Assembly: GCF_002161215.1 (NCBI RefSeq)
Contig: NZ_NFMB01000012.1
Location: 54,352 to 118,351, forward strand
Direction: 5' to 3'
DNA from: Flavonifractor sp. An10
Lineage (GTDB): Bacteria > Bacillota > Clostridia > Oscillospirales > Oscillospiraceae
Length of the DNA stretch: 64,000 nucleotides
Shown here: positions 34,838 through 44,190 of the stretch, piece by piece
Numbering within the stretch: position 1 is the first letter of the stretch
Layout of the letters: each line of letters starts with the position of its first letter
The notes under the pieces: generated by a model
The model's input: only the letters and a program-made list of their open reading frames with translations
Told to the model about the DNA's origin: nothing
The model's database searches: none
Program-made: the position numbers and the translations under genes

Positions 34838-36142
34838 ATGCTGGATATCAAATTCATCCGGGAGAACCCCGATGCCGTCAAGGAGAACATCAAGAAGAAG
34901 TTCCAGGAGGAGAAGCTGCCCCTGGTAGACCAGGTGATCGCCCTGGACGCGGAGAACCGCAAGACCATCCAGGAGGCCCAGGAGCTGCGCACCGCCCGCA
35001 ACGCCAAGAGCAAGCAGGTGGGCATGCTGATGGGCCAGGCCAAGAAGGATCCCTCCAAGCTGGCCGAGGCCGAGGCCCTGAAGGCCGAGGTGAAGGCGGA
35101 CGCCGACCGGCTGGCCTGGCTGGAGGGCCGGGAGGACGAGCTGGCCCAGGAGATTCACAAGATCATGCTGGTGATCCCCCAGATGATCGACCCCTCGGTG
35201 CCCCTGGGCCCCGACGACAGCTGCAACGTGGAGGTGCAGCGCTTCGGTGAGCCGGTGGTGCCCGACTTCCCCGTCCCCTACCACACCGACATCATGGAGT
35301 CCTTCGACGGCATCGATCTGGACGCCGCCGGCCGGGTGTCCGGCTCCGGCTTCTACTACCTGCTGGGCGACATCGCCCGCCTCCACGAGGCGGTGCTGGC
35401 CTGCGGCCGGGACTTCATGATCGACAAGGGCTTCACCTACGTCATCCCCCCCTTCATGATCCACGGCAACGTGGTGGAGGGCGTCATGAGCCAGACCGAC
35501 ATGGACGGCATGATGTACAAGATCGAGGGGGAGGATCTCTACCTCATCGGCACCTCCGAGCACTCCATGATCGGCCGCTTCATCGACCAGATCCTCCCCG
35601 AGGACAAGCTGCCCCAGACCCTCACCTCCTACTCCCCCTGCTTCCGCAAGGAGAAGGGCGCCCACGGCATCGAGGAGCGGGGCGTCTACCGCATCCACCA
35701 GTTTGAGAAGCAGGAGATGATCGTGGTCTGCAAGCCTGAGGACTCCATGAAGTGGTACGAGCAGATGTGGCAGTACTCCGTGGAGCTCTTCCGCGCCTTC
35801 GACATCCCCGTGCGGCAGCTGGAGTGCTGCTCCGGCGATCTGGCCGATCTGAAGGTCAAGTCCTGCGACATCGAGGCCTGGAGCCCCCGCCAGCAGAAGT
35901 ACTTCGAGGTGTGCTCCTGCTCCAACCTGGGCGACGCCCAGGCCCGCCGCCTGAAAATCCGCGTCAAGGGCGCCGACGGCAAGACCTACCTGCCCCACAC
36001 CCTCAACAACACCTGCGTGGCGCCCCCCCGCATGCTCATCGCCCTGCTGGAGAACAACCTCCAGGCCGACGGCAGCGTGAAAATCCCCAAGATCCTCCAG
36101 CCCTACATGGGCGGCAAGGAAGTCCTGGTGCCCAAAAAGTAA
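34838..36142 (+). CDS. serS: Serine--tRNA ligase
   Basis: 434 aa. The N-terminal tRNA-binding coiled coil (about 1-105) is followed by the class II core: motif 2 in FRKEKGAHGIEERGVYRIHQFEKQE (quoted words FRKEKGAHG, RGVYRIHQF) and motif 3 in LNNTCVAPPRMLIALLEN. The TSEH-like serine site reads GTSEHSMIG. No T-box motif is visible in its short leader, which holds a parS-like site and AT-rich repeats. Typical neighbour of parB in Clostridia. Confidence 0.97.
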   Translation: MLDIKFIRENPDAVKENIKKKFQEEKLPLVDQVIALDAENRKTIQEAQELRTARNAKSKQVGMLMGQAKKDPSKLAEAEALKAEVKADADRLAWLEGREDELAQEIHKIMLVIPQMIDPSVPLGPDDSCNVEVQRFGEPVVPDFPVPYHTDIMESFDGIDLDAAGRVSGSGFYYLLGDIARLHEAVLACGRDFMIDKGFTYVIPPFMIHGNVVEGVMSQTDMDGMMYKIEGEDLYLIGTSEHSMIGRFIDQILPEDKLPQTLTSYSPCFRKEKGAHGIEERGVYRIHQFEKQEMIVVCKPEDSMKWYEQMWQYSVELFRAFDIPVRQLECCSGDLADLKVKSCDIEAWSPRQQKYFEVCSCSNLGDAQARRLKIRVKGADGKTYLPHTLNNTCVAPPRMLIALLENNLQADGSVKIPKILQPYMGGKEVLVPKK

Positions 36143-36434
36143 GGGCGGATATCATCCGCCCGAAGCCTTCCCCCCTGTGGGGGAAAGGTGCCCCAGTGCG
36201 CACTGGGGCGGATGAGGGGTGCCCTGTTTTCACGCCGGGGGTGCCCCCTCGCAGGGCACGCATCGCGGTTACCCTGCAAACCCTGATAACTGTTGCGCTG
36301 TACCGGCCTGGCCCGCCGGGCCGCCGCCGGCGTACAATGTTTTGAATCCCCTCTCAGCCCGTAGGGCGGGGGCTTGCCCCCGCCGCCTTGTCTCCCGCAA
36401 GCCGGGGCCGGGCGGGGAAAAAGGAGAATGAAGT
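36143..36434. repeat. Repeat cluster between serS and a small lipoprotein gene
   Basis: GGCGGATATCATCCGCC right after the serS stop, a CCTTCCCCCCTGTGGGGG and GCCCCAGTGCGCACTGGGGC unit (36168-36225), a partial plus-oriented composite module (36255-36335) and GGCGGGGGCTTGCCCCCGCC (36364-36383). No gene seen. Confidence 0.7.
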
Positions 36435-36671
36435 ATGAGACCCATGCTTTCCGCGCTGCTCCTCGCCTGCGCCCTCCTCCCTGCTGCGCTGCTGGGCGGC
36501 TGCGCCGCTCAGCCGGAGGAGACCCCCCCGGCGGAGGAAACCCTGACCCAGGAGCAGATCGACGCCATCTCCGATAAATACGGCCTGGAGAGCCCGGCCC
36601 AGCAGACGGAGGCGCTCACCGGCGCGGACTGGGGCGTCAGCATCAAGGAGTCCCCCGCCGCCCAGCCGTAA
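36435..36671 (+). CDS. Small putative lipoprotein
   Basis: 78 aa. A signal peptide with lipobox LGGC (MLSALLLACALLPAALLGGC) is followed by a short acidic segment. GGAG lies about 11 bases before the ATG. No known domain. It lies 24 bp upstream of mscL on the same strand. Confidence 0.7.
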   Translation: MRPMLSALLLACALLPAALLGGCAAQPEETPPAEETLTQEQIDAISDKYGLESPAQQTEALTGADWGVSIKESPAAQP

Positions 36672-36695
36672 CCAGAATCCCATAAGGAGCAGTTT

Positions 36696-37112
36696 ATGTC
36701 CGCAAAAGAGAAAACCACCGGCTTCTTTGCCGAGTTCCGCAAGTTCATCGCCCGGGGCAGCGTGATGGATCTGGCGGTGGGCGTCATCATCGGCGGCGCC
36801 TTCTCCGCCATCACCAACTCCCTGGTCAACGACATCCTCAACCCCATCCTGGGCATTTTCGCCGGCAGCAATGAGGCCCTGGCCGCCATGGCCGTGCAGC
36901 TGCCCGGCGGCGGCGCGCTCATGATCGGGAATTTCATCAACGCCGTCCTCAACTTCTTCATCATGGCCTTCGTGGTGTTCTGCATCGTGAAGGTGCTCAA
37001 CCGCCTCCACAGAAAGGAGGAGGCGCCCCCTCCCCCGCCCCCCGGCCCCTCGGCGGAGGAGATCCTGCTCACCGAAATCCGCGATCTGTTGAAGGAGCAA
37101 AAGCATGTCTGA
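36696..37112 (+). CDS. mscL: Large-conductance mechanosensitive channel MscL
   Basis: 138 aa. The N-terminal helix plus TM1 (EFRKFIARGSVMDLAVGVIIGGAFSAI; key words FIARGSVMDLAVG) is intact, followed by a periplasmic loop, TM2 (GNFINAVLNFFIMAFVVF) and a C-terminal bundle after a poly-proline stretch (AEEILLTEIRDLLKE). It opens on membrane stretch to relieve hypo-osmotic pressure. It overlaps the next gene by 8 bp. Confidence 0.96.
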   Translation: MSAKEKTTGFFAEFRKFIARGSVMDLAVGVIIGGAFSAITNSLVNDILNPILGIFAGSNEALAAMAVQLPGGGALMIGNFINAVLNFFIMAFVVFCIVKVLNRLHRKEEAPPPPPPGPSAEEILLTEIRDLLKEQKHV

Positions 37113-37461
37113 TCAACCCAACCAAAACAACGAGAACCAGGAGCAGCAGCCCTCCTACACCCCCGCCTCCCCGCTGAAGCGCACCCTGGCGTGGGTGGGG
37201 CTGGTGTATATGCTGGCCTTTGTGGGGCTCAACCTCTACCCCTTTTTCAGCGGCGGGCAGTACCTGCGGGGCATCTATCCCCTGCTGGCCTGCCCCGCCG
37301 CCGCCGGGCTGGCGGTGATTGCCCTGCTGCGGCTGCGGCAGAAGGACTGCCTGCCCTCCCAGAGGGCGGTGATGGGCCTGGTGGCCGCCGGCTGCGCGGT
37401 GGTGTTTGTCGTGGGCCTGGTGCAGGGGATTCCGCCCCTGCTGGCCGGACTGGGGGTGTGA
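37105..37461 (+). CDS. Small membrane protein of unknown function
   Basis: 118 aa. A polar Gln/Asn/Glu-rich N-terminus (1-30) is followed by three hydrophobic segments. No recognisable domain. It is packed between mscL (8-bp overlap) and rsmG (3-bp gap), so it is probably co-transcribed. Confidence 0.65.
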   Translation: MSDQPNQNNENQEQQPSYTPASPLKRTLAWVGLVYMLAFVGLNLYPFFSGGQYLRGIYPLLACPAAAGLAVIALLRLRQKDCLPSQRAVMGLVAAGCAVVFVVGLVQGIPPLLAGLGV

Positions 37462-37464
37462 GCC

Positions 37465-38175
37465 GTGGAGGAGCGCATTGCCAGAGGCCTGGCCGCCCTG
37501 GGGCTCACCCCGCCGCCCGACGCCGCCCCAAAGCTGGCGGAGTACGGCCGCCTGCTGCTGGAGCAGAACCAGGTCATGAACCTGACCGCCATCACCGACC
37601 CCGACCAGGTGGTGGATCTCCACTTCCTGGACTGCGCCGCCCTGCTCACCCTGGGGGTGGACTTCCGGGACAAATCCCTCATCGACGTGGGCACCGGGGC
37701 GGGCTTCCCCGGCCTGCCCCTGAAAATCCTGGAGCCCTCCCTCCGCCTCACCCTGCTGGACAGCCTGGGCAAGCGCGTCCGTTGGCTGGAGAGCGTCTGT
37801 GAAGCTCTTTCCCTTGACAGCGTTGCCTGTCTCCACGCCCGGGCGGAGGAACAGGCCCTGGCGGAGGGCTTCCGCGACGGCTTTGACCTGGTGACCTCCC
37901 GGGCGGTGGCCGCCCTCCCCCTCCTGTGCGAGCTGTGCCTGCCCTACGTGAAGGTGGGCGGCCTCTTCCTTGCCATGAAGAGCGTGGACAGCGGCGAGGA
38001 GCTGAACCAGGCCGGCCGGGCCATCGCCAAGCTGGGGGGCCGCCTGCTGCCCCCGGTGGACTACGAGATCCCCGGCTGCGGCGTGCGCCACCGGGTGGTG
38101 CGGGTGGAGAAGCTCTCCCCCACCCCCAAGGGCTACCCCCGGCGCTGGGCAAAAATCCAGAAAGCCCCCCTTTAA
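37465..38175 (+). CDS. rsmG: 16S rRNA (guanine-527-N7)-methyltransferase RsmG
   Basis: 236 aa, GTG start. The SAM site is DVGTGAGFPGLPLKI, with MNLTAITDPDQVVDLHFLDC upstream and TSRAVAALPLLCEL downstream. It makes m7G527 in 16S rRNA, a modification linked to streptomycin sensitivity. It commonly lies near oriC beside parA/parB. Confidence 0.96.
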   Translation: MEERIARGLAALGLTPPPDAAPKLAEYGRLLLEQNQVMNLTAITDPDQVVDLHFLDCAALLTLGVDFRDKSLIDVGTGAGFPGLPLKILEPSLRLTLLDSLGKRVRWLESVCEALSLDSVACLHARAEEQALAEGFRDGFDLVTSRAVAALPLLCELCLPYVKVGGLFLAMKSVDSGEELNQAGRAIAKLGGRLLPPVDYEIPGCGVRHRVVRVEKLSPTPKGYPRRWAKIQKAPL

Positions 38176-38257
38176 CGCGGAATTTTCTTACCAATTTGCA
38201 CAAATAGCCATTGATTCCCAACCCGAAGTATGATAAGGTATTGACGGGAGTGAGCCT

Positions 38258-38998
38258 ATGTCCACTGCAATCGTAATCACATCGGGAAAGGGCGGCACCG
38301 GAAAAACCTCCCTCACCGGCGGCGTGGCCTCCTGCCTGGCCGCCCTGGGGCACCGGGTGCTGTGCATCGACATGGACATCGGCCTGCGCAACCTGGATCT
38401 CACCCTGGGGCTCAGTGACCGGGCGCTGATGGACTTCACCGACGTGCTGTCGGGCCGCTGCACCCTGGAGCGGGCCGCCGTCCCCCACCCGGAAATCCAG
38501 GGCCTGTTCCTGCTCACCGCGCCGGTGAACCTGCCCGGCACGCCCCTGGACGAGGCCGCCATGAAGGCGCTCCTCCGCCAGGCCAGGGAGCAGTACGACT
38601 ACATCCTCATGGACTCCCCCGCCGGACTGGGGGAGGGCTTCCGCCTGGCCTGCTGCGGGGCTGACCGGGCCGTGGTGGTGTCCACCACCGACGCCTCCGC
38701 CCTGCGGGACGCCCAGCGCACCGTGGCCGTCCTCCGGGGGCGCATCCCGCGCATCCATCTTGTGGTCAACCGGGTGCAGCCCAAGCTGCTGCGCCGGCTC
38801 CACACCACCATTGACGACGCCATGGACACCGCCGGCCTGCCCCTGCTGGGCATCGTGCCGGAGGATCCCCAAGTCCTGCTGTGCGCCAACCAGGGCACGC
38901 CCCTGATCCTCCGGGCCAGCCGGGGGGCCGCCATCGCCTATCTGAACATCGCCAGGCGCCTGCTGGGGCAGCGCGTCCCCCTCATGAAGCTCCACTAA
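38258..38998 (+). CDS. MinD/ParA-like P-loop ATPase
   Basis: 246 aa. The deviant Walker A is GKGGTGKTSLTGGV, switch I region DMDIGLRNLDLTLGL and Walker B YDYILMDSPAGLGEG: the pattern of MinD. However, the C-terminal amphipathic membrane-targeting helix of MinD is not obvious (it ends RRLLGQRVPLMKLH), and no minC or minE is adjacent. It may be a MinD paralog; the gene is followed 30 bp later by mgsA. Confidence 0.85.
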   Translation: MSTAIVITSGKGGTGKTSLTGGVASCLAALGHRVLCIDMDIGLRNLDLTLGLSDRALMDFTDVLSGRCTLERAAVPHPEIQGLFLLTAPVNLPGTPLDEAAMKALLRQAREQYDYILMDSPAGLGEGFRLACCGADRAVVVSTTDASALRDAQRTVAVLRGRIPRIHLVVNRVQPKLLRRLHTTIDDAMDTAGLPLLGIVPEDPQVLLCANQGTPLILRASRGAAIAYLNIARRLLGQRVPLMKLH

Positions 38999-39027
38999 CT
39001 TGTAAATTGGAAAGAAGGTTGTCCACT

Positions 39028-39444
39028 ATGAACATCGCCCTGATGAGCCACGACCGGAAGAAGGAGCTCATGGTACAGTTCTGCATCGCCTACTGCGGAA
39101 TTTTGTCCAAGCACACCATCTGCGCCACCAACACCACCGGCCGCCTGGTGAGCGAGGCCACCGGCCTGCCCGTGCAGCTCTTCCTCTCCCACGAGCACGG
39201 CGGCAGCCAGCAGATCGGCGCCCGCATCGCCTACAACGAGATCGACATGGTGCTCTTCTTCAACGACCCCCAGTCCGGCGATCTGGACGCGGATTTGAAG
39301 TATATCACCAACCTGTGCGACCAGTACAACGTGCCCTACGCCACCAACCTGGCTACCGCCGAGGTGCTCATCCACGGCCTGGAGCGGGGCGACCTGGACT
39401 GGCGCGACATCATCAATCCCAAGACCAAGCCCTTTACCGCATAA
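39028..39444 (+). CDS. mgsA: Methylglyoxal synthase
   Basis: 138 aa from the ATG at 39028. Landmarks are ALMSHDRKKELMV, ATNTTGRLVSEATGL, the phosphate site SHEHGGSQQIGARI, FFNDP and TNLATAEVLI. It converts dihydroxyacetone phosphate to methylglyoxal, relieving sugar-phosphate stress. Length is slightly shorter than E. coli MgsA, as usual in Firmicutes. Confidence 0.95.
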   Translation: MNIALMSHDRKKELMVQFCIAYCGILSKHTICATNTTGRLVSEATGLPVQLFLSHEHGGSQQIGARIAYNEIDMVLFFNDPQSGDLDADLKYITNLCDQYNVPYATNLATAEVLIHGLERGDLDWRDIINPKTKPFTA

Positions 39445-39520
39445 CACGCACCCCTACCGATCAGGCAAGACGGGCAGGCCACCACCGGCTGTCCGCCTTT
39501 TTGCTGGAAAGGAGCCCGTC

Positions 39521-40412
39521 ATGAAACGGAGCCAGATCCTCGCCGCCGCCGGGGCCGCTGCCGCCCTCATTCTGCTGGTGCTCACCCTCCGGCAGGTCTC
39601 CGCCCTCCGGGAGGAGGTGGACGGCCTCCGGGATCGCCTGCTTCAAATGGAGCAGAGCCTCACCGATGAGATCAGCGGCATTGACAACGCCGTCCGCCGG
39701 GAGCTGGAGACCCAGGGCAGCCTGTTCTCCTCCGCCGAGGCCAGCTTGGACTATCGGGACGGGGCTCTGGTGCTCACCGCGTCTGTACTGCCCAAAGAGG
39801 TGAGGGCGGACGAGACCCTCACCCTCTCCGCGGGCGGGGTGAGCGCCCCCATGGCCGCCGGGGCGGACGGAGTCTATACCGCAGAACTCACCCTCCCCCT
39901 GGTGCGGGAGCTCACCCCAGCGGTGGCCTTTTCCTCCCCCGCCGGCACCCGGCAGGAGGCGCTGGATTCCCTGTGGACAGACGACGTGCTCACCGTGGAC
40001 GGGGAGAGCACCTACAACACCGGGGACGGCGGGGTCACCACCGTGTACGTGGGCCTCAGCCCCGACCCCAGCGGCCCGGTGGCAGACCGGGCGGACGCGG
40101 CCTCCCTCACCCTGGAGGTGGTGGACGCCCCCACCGGCATCCCCCTGGGCACCGTGGACATGGAACCCGCCCAGTCGCCGGGACAGGGGGGTTTCCACCG
40201 GCTCCACCACACAGGCCGTCAACGCCAACGCCCTGTGGTATGCCGCCGACGTGAGCGAGTACGTCCAGGGGGAGGACTACGACCTGGAGTTCCGGGCCGT
40301 CCTCACCACCGCCGGCGGGCTGGAGCTCACCGATCCGAATCCGGTGGTCACCCTCCAACAGAACAGCGGCAGCTCCGGCGATGTGGACTTCTCCCCCGCC
40401 TGGGAGGAATAA
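39521..40412 (+). CDS. Hypothetical membrane-anchored extracytoplasmic protein (one frame change)
   Basis: About 297 aa if repaired. One N-terminal membrane helix (about 7-25) and a short coiled coil (about 28-60) precede beta-rich repeats. At a run of six G (40187-40192) the frame must change by one base to continue through VSTGSTTQAVNANALWYAAD to FSPAWEE and the TAA at 40410; unrepaired, the frame runs on into the T-box leader. Family unknown. Confidence 0.6.
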
Positions 40413-40415
40413 GGA

Positions 40416-40444
40416 TTGACTTTTTTCCCGGTTTGGGATACTAT
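40416..40444 (+). promoter_or_regulatory. Promoter of the T-box leader
   Basis: TTGACT (40416-40421), a 17-bp spacer and TACTAT (40439-40444), immediately after the preceding gene's stop. Confidence 0.7.
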
Positions 40445-40454
40445 AGTCAGGCAA

Positions 40455-40687
40455 AACCGCCCTGACGGGGCAAGTACCGCGACATCCACCGCCACAGAGA
40501 GGACGCCATCGGCTGAAAGCGTCCGCGGCAGGGGCGCGGGAGACGGCCCTACCAGCGGGCCCGGAGACGGGCGCGGTTCCCTTCCCGCAACAGAAGGACA
40601 GAGGGAGCGGAGTTCCGCTCTGAACATGGGTGGCACCACGAAAGCAGGGCGCTTTCGTCCCGTGACTGGGGACGAGAGCGCCTTTTT
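40455..40687 (+). promoter_or_regulatory. T-box leader (tRNA-sensing riboswitch) with terminator
   Basis: The T-box core GGGTGGCACCACG is at 40628-40640. Stem I features are upstream: GACGGGGCAAGTA (about 40462), the K-turn-like AGAGAGGACGCC and GCTGAAAGCGTCC (about 40496-40525). The terminator stem GGCGCTTTCGTCCC/GGGGACGAGAGCGCC with TTTTT ends at 40687. I could not place the specifier codon with confidence. The first gene downstream is hisS, 764 bp away, so a His or Asp specifier is expected. The gap between is filled by repeats. Confidence 0.85.
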
Positions 40688-40699
40688 GCGTCTGGAGAG

Positions 40700-41440
40700 C
40701 GGGCCTGCCCGGCCGGGGCCCCGCTTTTGATGTCAAAAGCGGGGGGAAAACCAGCAGGGAGGGGGATTTCGATTTCCCCCTCCCTGCACCCTCCCCTTAA
40801 AACGACCAATCAGGGGGGCCTCGGCCCCCCTATTGGATGTACCCCCCAGAGCTGTCCTACAGGTAACTTTCTGGCGGCGAAGGCTTACTTCGTAACGCCT
40901 CCGCCGCTCGAACACTACCGCAAGTGCCCCGGTATTTCAGAGGCATGGCACCGACGGCGGCCCGGCGGGCCAAGCCGGTACAGCGAAACCACTCCCAGGG
41001 CTTGCAGGGTAACCCCGATGCGTGCCGCCCGAGGCGCGGCAGCGCCTGTGACATAAATGCCAAGGGCACGGGCGGCAATGCACGGCCGGTCTCTGCTCTG
41101 TCCGTACAGCCCACCGCCGCCATTAGCCCCCGTTTGGGGGGGCGCCGGGGGCACACCCCCGGCCCCTTCTTTCCCCCCATTTCTTTGGGAAGAAATGGGG
41201 GCGCCCGCCGCGTCGGAGGCGCCGGGGGCGCTTCCGATAGAAATCCAGCGAAGCCACCTTCAAAAAAGCGGCGCGTCCCTCGGGGGGAGCCCCCGGTAAT
41301 CGAGCGGCGCGCCGAGTCGTCGCGCCCCACGAAGAAGGAGATCCCCAATGTCCAGCGGGCGACCACAGGTCGCCCCTACAGAATATAGCGTTAGCGGCAG
41401 TCACCCAATTATCAATTATCAATTATCAATTCTATAAGAG
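40700..41440. repeat. Repeat island between the T-box terminator and hisS
   Basis: A minus-oriented composite module (40920-41210) with its extension (40740-40915: TCAAAAGCGGGG hairpin, CAGGGAGGGGGATTTCGATT region, AACGACCAATCAGGGG), then the GGCGCGCCGAGTCGTCGCGC palindrome (41303), GGCGACCACAGGTCGCC (41358) and CAATTATCAATT repeats next to the hisS ribosome site. No gene is supported. Confidence 0.8.
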
Positions 41441-41450
41441 GAGCACGATT

Positions 41451-42803
41451 ATGGCACACATCAAACCCAGAACCCTGTCCGGCTTCATGGAGCTGCTGCC
41501 CGCGCGGCAGGTACAGTTCGACCGGATGGTGGAGATCCTGCGCAAGAGCTACTCCCTGTACGGCTTCACCCCCCTGGACACCCCGGCCATCGAGGCGGCC
41601 GAGGTGCTGCTGGCCAAGGGCGGCGGCGAGACGGAGAAGCAGATCTACCGCTTCACCAAGGGGGACACCGACCTGGCCCTCCGCTTCGATCTGACGGTGC
41701 CCCTGGCCAAGTATGTGGCCCTGCACCAGAACGAGCTGACCTTCCCCTTCCGCCGCTTCCAGATCTCCAAGGTCTACCGGGGAGAGCGGGCCCAGAAGGG
41801 CCGCTACCGGGAATTCTATCAGGCCGACATCGACGTCATCGGCGACGGCGCCCTGGACATCACCAACGAGGCGGAGATCCCCTCCATCATCTACAAGACC
41901 TTCACCGCCCTGGGCCTGCACCGGTTCAAAATCCGGGTGAACAACCGGAAGGTCTTAAACGGCCTGTTCGCCATCCTGGGCCTGGAGGAGCAGGCCGGCG
42001 ACGTGATGCGCACCATCGACAAGCTGGAGAAGATCGGGCCGGAGAAGGTGAAGGCCATCCTGGCCGACGACTTCGCCGTGCCGGCCCAGGCCGCCGACCA
42101 GCTGCTGGAGCTGCTCTCCGCCGCCGACCCCATGGCCGCGCTGGAGCCCTTTAAGGGCCGGAACGAGCTCTTCGACCAGGGCGTGGCCGAGCTGTCCACC
42201 GTGGTCAAGTATATGTCCGCCTTCGGCGTGCCGGAGGATCACTTTATGGTGGATCTCACCATCGCCCGGGGCCTGGACTACTACACCGGCACCGTCTACG
42301 AGACCGTCATGCTGGATCACCCGGAGGTGGGCTCCATCTGCTCCGGCGGCCGGTATGATAACTTAGCGGAATATTATACCGATAAACAACTCCCCGGCGT
42401 GGGCATTTCCATCGGCCTGACCCGCCTGTTCTCCGTGCTGGAGGCCCAGGGCTATCTGAACGACCAGCTGATCACCGCCCCGGCGGACGTGCTGGTGCTC
42501 CCCATGACCGAGGAGCTCACCGCCGCCATCTCCTTCGCCACCGCCCTGCGGGAGGCGGGCATCCGGGCCCAGATCCACACCGAGAAGAAGAAGTTCAAGC
42601 AGAAGCTGTCCTATGCGGACAAGCTGTCCATCCCCTACGCCGCCCTGCTGGGTGAGGACGAGATTGCCCAGGGCAAGGTGACGGTAAAGGATCTGTCCAC
42701 CGGCGTGCAGGAGACCCTGACCCCGGCGGAGGCGGTGGAGCTGGTGCGCTCCGCCCTGGCCGCCCGGGCGGGCGGCGCGCCCATCCGGGAGCCGGAGGCG
42801 TAA
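41451..42803 (+). CDS. hisS: Histidine--tRNA ligase
   Basis: 450 aa. Class II motif 2 region YRGERAQKGRYREFYQADID, histidine A motif LTIARGLDYYTGTVYE and ICSGGRYDNLAEYY; a C-terminal anticodon-binding domain (about 345-435). ATG with GAGGAG upstream. It heads hisS-SLH-aspS on the plus strand and is probably controlled by the T-box at 40.5 kb. Confidence 0.97.
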   Translation: MAHIKPRTLSGFMELLPARQVQFDRMVEILRKSYSLYGFTPLDTPAIEAAEVLLAKGGGETEKQIYRFTKGDTDLALRFDLTVPLAKYVALHQNELTFPFRRFQISKVYRGERAQKGRYREFYQADIDVIGDGALDITNEAEIPSIIYKTFTALGLHRFKIRVNNRKVLNGLFAILGLEEQAGDVMRTIDKLEKIGPEKVKAILADDFAVPAQAADQLLELLSAADPMAALEPFKGRNELFDQGVAELSTVVKYMSAFGVPEDHFMVDLTIARGLDYYTGTVYETVMLDHPEVGSICSGGRYDNLAEYYTDKQLPGVGISIGLTRLFSVLEAQGYLNDQLITAPADVLVLPMTEELTAAISFATALREAGIRAQIHTEKKKFKQKLSYADKLSIPYAALLGEDEIAQGKVTVKDLSTGVQETLTPAEAVELVRSALAARAGGAPIREPEA

Positions 42804-42870
42804 CGGAACTTTTCCCCTTCCCCGCCGTCTAAAGGTGGAAACTCAGACCATCGTAAGGAGGAAACCTTCC

Positions 42871-43803
42871 ATGAAAAAACTCGCCGCCCTCGTGCTCTCC
42901 GCCGCCCTGCTGGCCGGCTCCGCCGCCGCCGTCACCCCGGAGGAGGCCTTCCCCGCCGTCCACACCTACCCCGGCTTCATCGACGTGGAGGAGGGCGCCT
43001 GGTACGCCGACGCCGCCCGGGTGTGCTGTGAGGTGGGGCTGATGCAGGGCACCGGCCACGCCTTCGCCCCCGATGAGCTGCTCACCGTGGGAGAGGTGGC
43101 CGCCATCGCCGCCCGCATGAACGAGGCCATCACCGGGGAGCCTATCCCCATGGCCACCCCCAAGCCCGGCGAGACCCTGCCCTGGTATTTCTCCTATGTG
43201 GAGTACCTTGAGAGCCTGGGCATCGACGTGCCCGACCCCACCAAGCAGGCCACCCGGCAGGAGTTTGTCACCCTGCTGTCCGCCGTGGTGCCTGAGGACA
43301 TGCTCGCCCCCATCAACACCATCACCGCCCTGCCCGACACGGAGGACGCCGACGTGCTGGCCTTCTACAACGCCGGCATCCTCACCGGCGTGGACGACTG
43401 GGGCACCTTTGCCGGGGACAAGACCCTCACCCGGGCGGAGTGCGCCGCCATGGTGGCCCGGGTGGCCCGGCCAGAGCTGCGGCAGACCTTCACCCCCGCC
43501 GACTACGATATATTCACCGCCGCCGGGATGAAGCCCTCTGATGTGCTGTTCACAGGCGGCACCACCGCCGGGCAGTTCCTCCCTGTGGTGCAGGAGCTCA
43601 TCGACGGCCTGGAGGCGGACTGCGCCGCCGCGGGTATGGAGTTCAACTGGTTCAACACCGTGGACGGCGTGGAGTTCCTGGACTACGTCACCAACACCGC
43701 CCTGGCCCGCTTCGGCGTCACCGAGGACGACGGCACGGAATTGTACCAGAACTTCGACGTGCAGGTCTACTACTCCCGCCTGCTGGATCTCCGGGGTGCA
43801 TAA
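42871..43803 (+). CDS. SLH-domain secreted protein
   Basis: 310 aa from the ATG at 42871 (AAGGAGG). A signal peptide (MKKLAALVLSAALLAGSAAA) is followed by three degenerate SLH repeats (about 35-215: FIDVEEGAWYADAARVCCEV, then ALPDTEDADVLAFYNAGILTG) and a C-terminal region (215-310) without recognised domain. SLH repeats usually hold proteins on pyruvylated wall polymer. Its place between hisS and aspS is unusual and may simply reflect insertion. Confidence 0.8.
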   Translation: MKKLAALVLSAALLAGSAAAVTPEEAFPAVHTYPGFIDVEEGAWYADAARVCCEVGLMQGTGHAFAPDELLTVGEVAAIAARMNEAITGEPIPMATPKPGETLPWYFSYVEYLESLGIDVPDPTKQATRQEFVTLLSAVVPEDMLAPINTITALPDTEDADVLAFYNAGILTGVDDWGTFAGDKTLTRAECAAMVARVARPELRQTFTPADYDIFTAAGMKPSDVLFTGGTTAGQFLPVVQELIDGLEADCAAAGMEFNWFNTVDGVEFLDYVTNTALARFGVTEDDGTELYQNFDVQVYYSRLLDLRGA

Positions 43804-44175
43804 GGGTACCCCCAGAGCGTGCGCCCGCGCGGCGGTGAGCCCGTTATCGAACCGTAGGGCCGCCATACATGGCGGCCGCCCAGTGGAGGCGCGGCCTCCG
43901 GCGGCCCGCCCCCGGGGGTTCCCCGGCAGGTGGATGGCGCGCCGAGGTCGTCGCGCCCCACGTCGTCGACGCAAGTTACGGATCGCTCGCTTCGCCGCAA
44001 GCGGCAAAGCTCGTTCCCTCCACTGTGCCTCCTCTCCCCACGACGACCACTCCGTTGGGTCGCCGCGGGGCCCCATTAGACGGGCGGATGATATCCGCCC
44101 CTACGGGCATGGCGGCTGCCGGTTCCAGCTCTGGAGAACCCCCATATCTGTTATCATTTTATAAAATAATACTAT
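43804..44175. repeat. Repeat cluster upstream of aspS
   Basis: GGCCGCCATACATGGCGGCC (43858), GGCGCGCCGAGGTCGTCGCG (43937), the AAGCTCGTTCCCTCCACTG module (44008-44075) and GGCGGATGATATCCGCC (44084). The last 60 bp are AT-rich and probably hold the aspS promoter. Confidence 0.7.
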
Positions 44176-44190
44176 TTGGAGTTGATTTTG

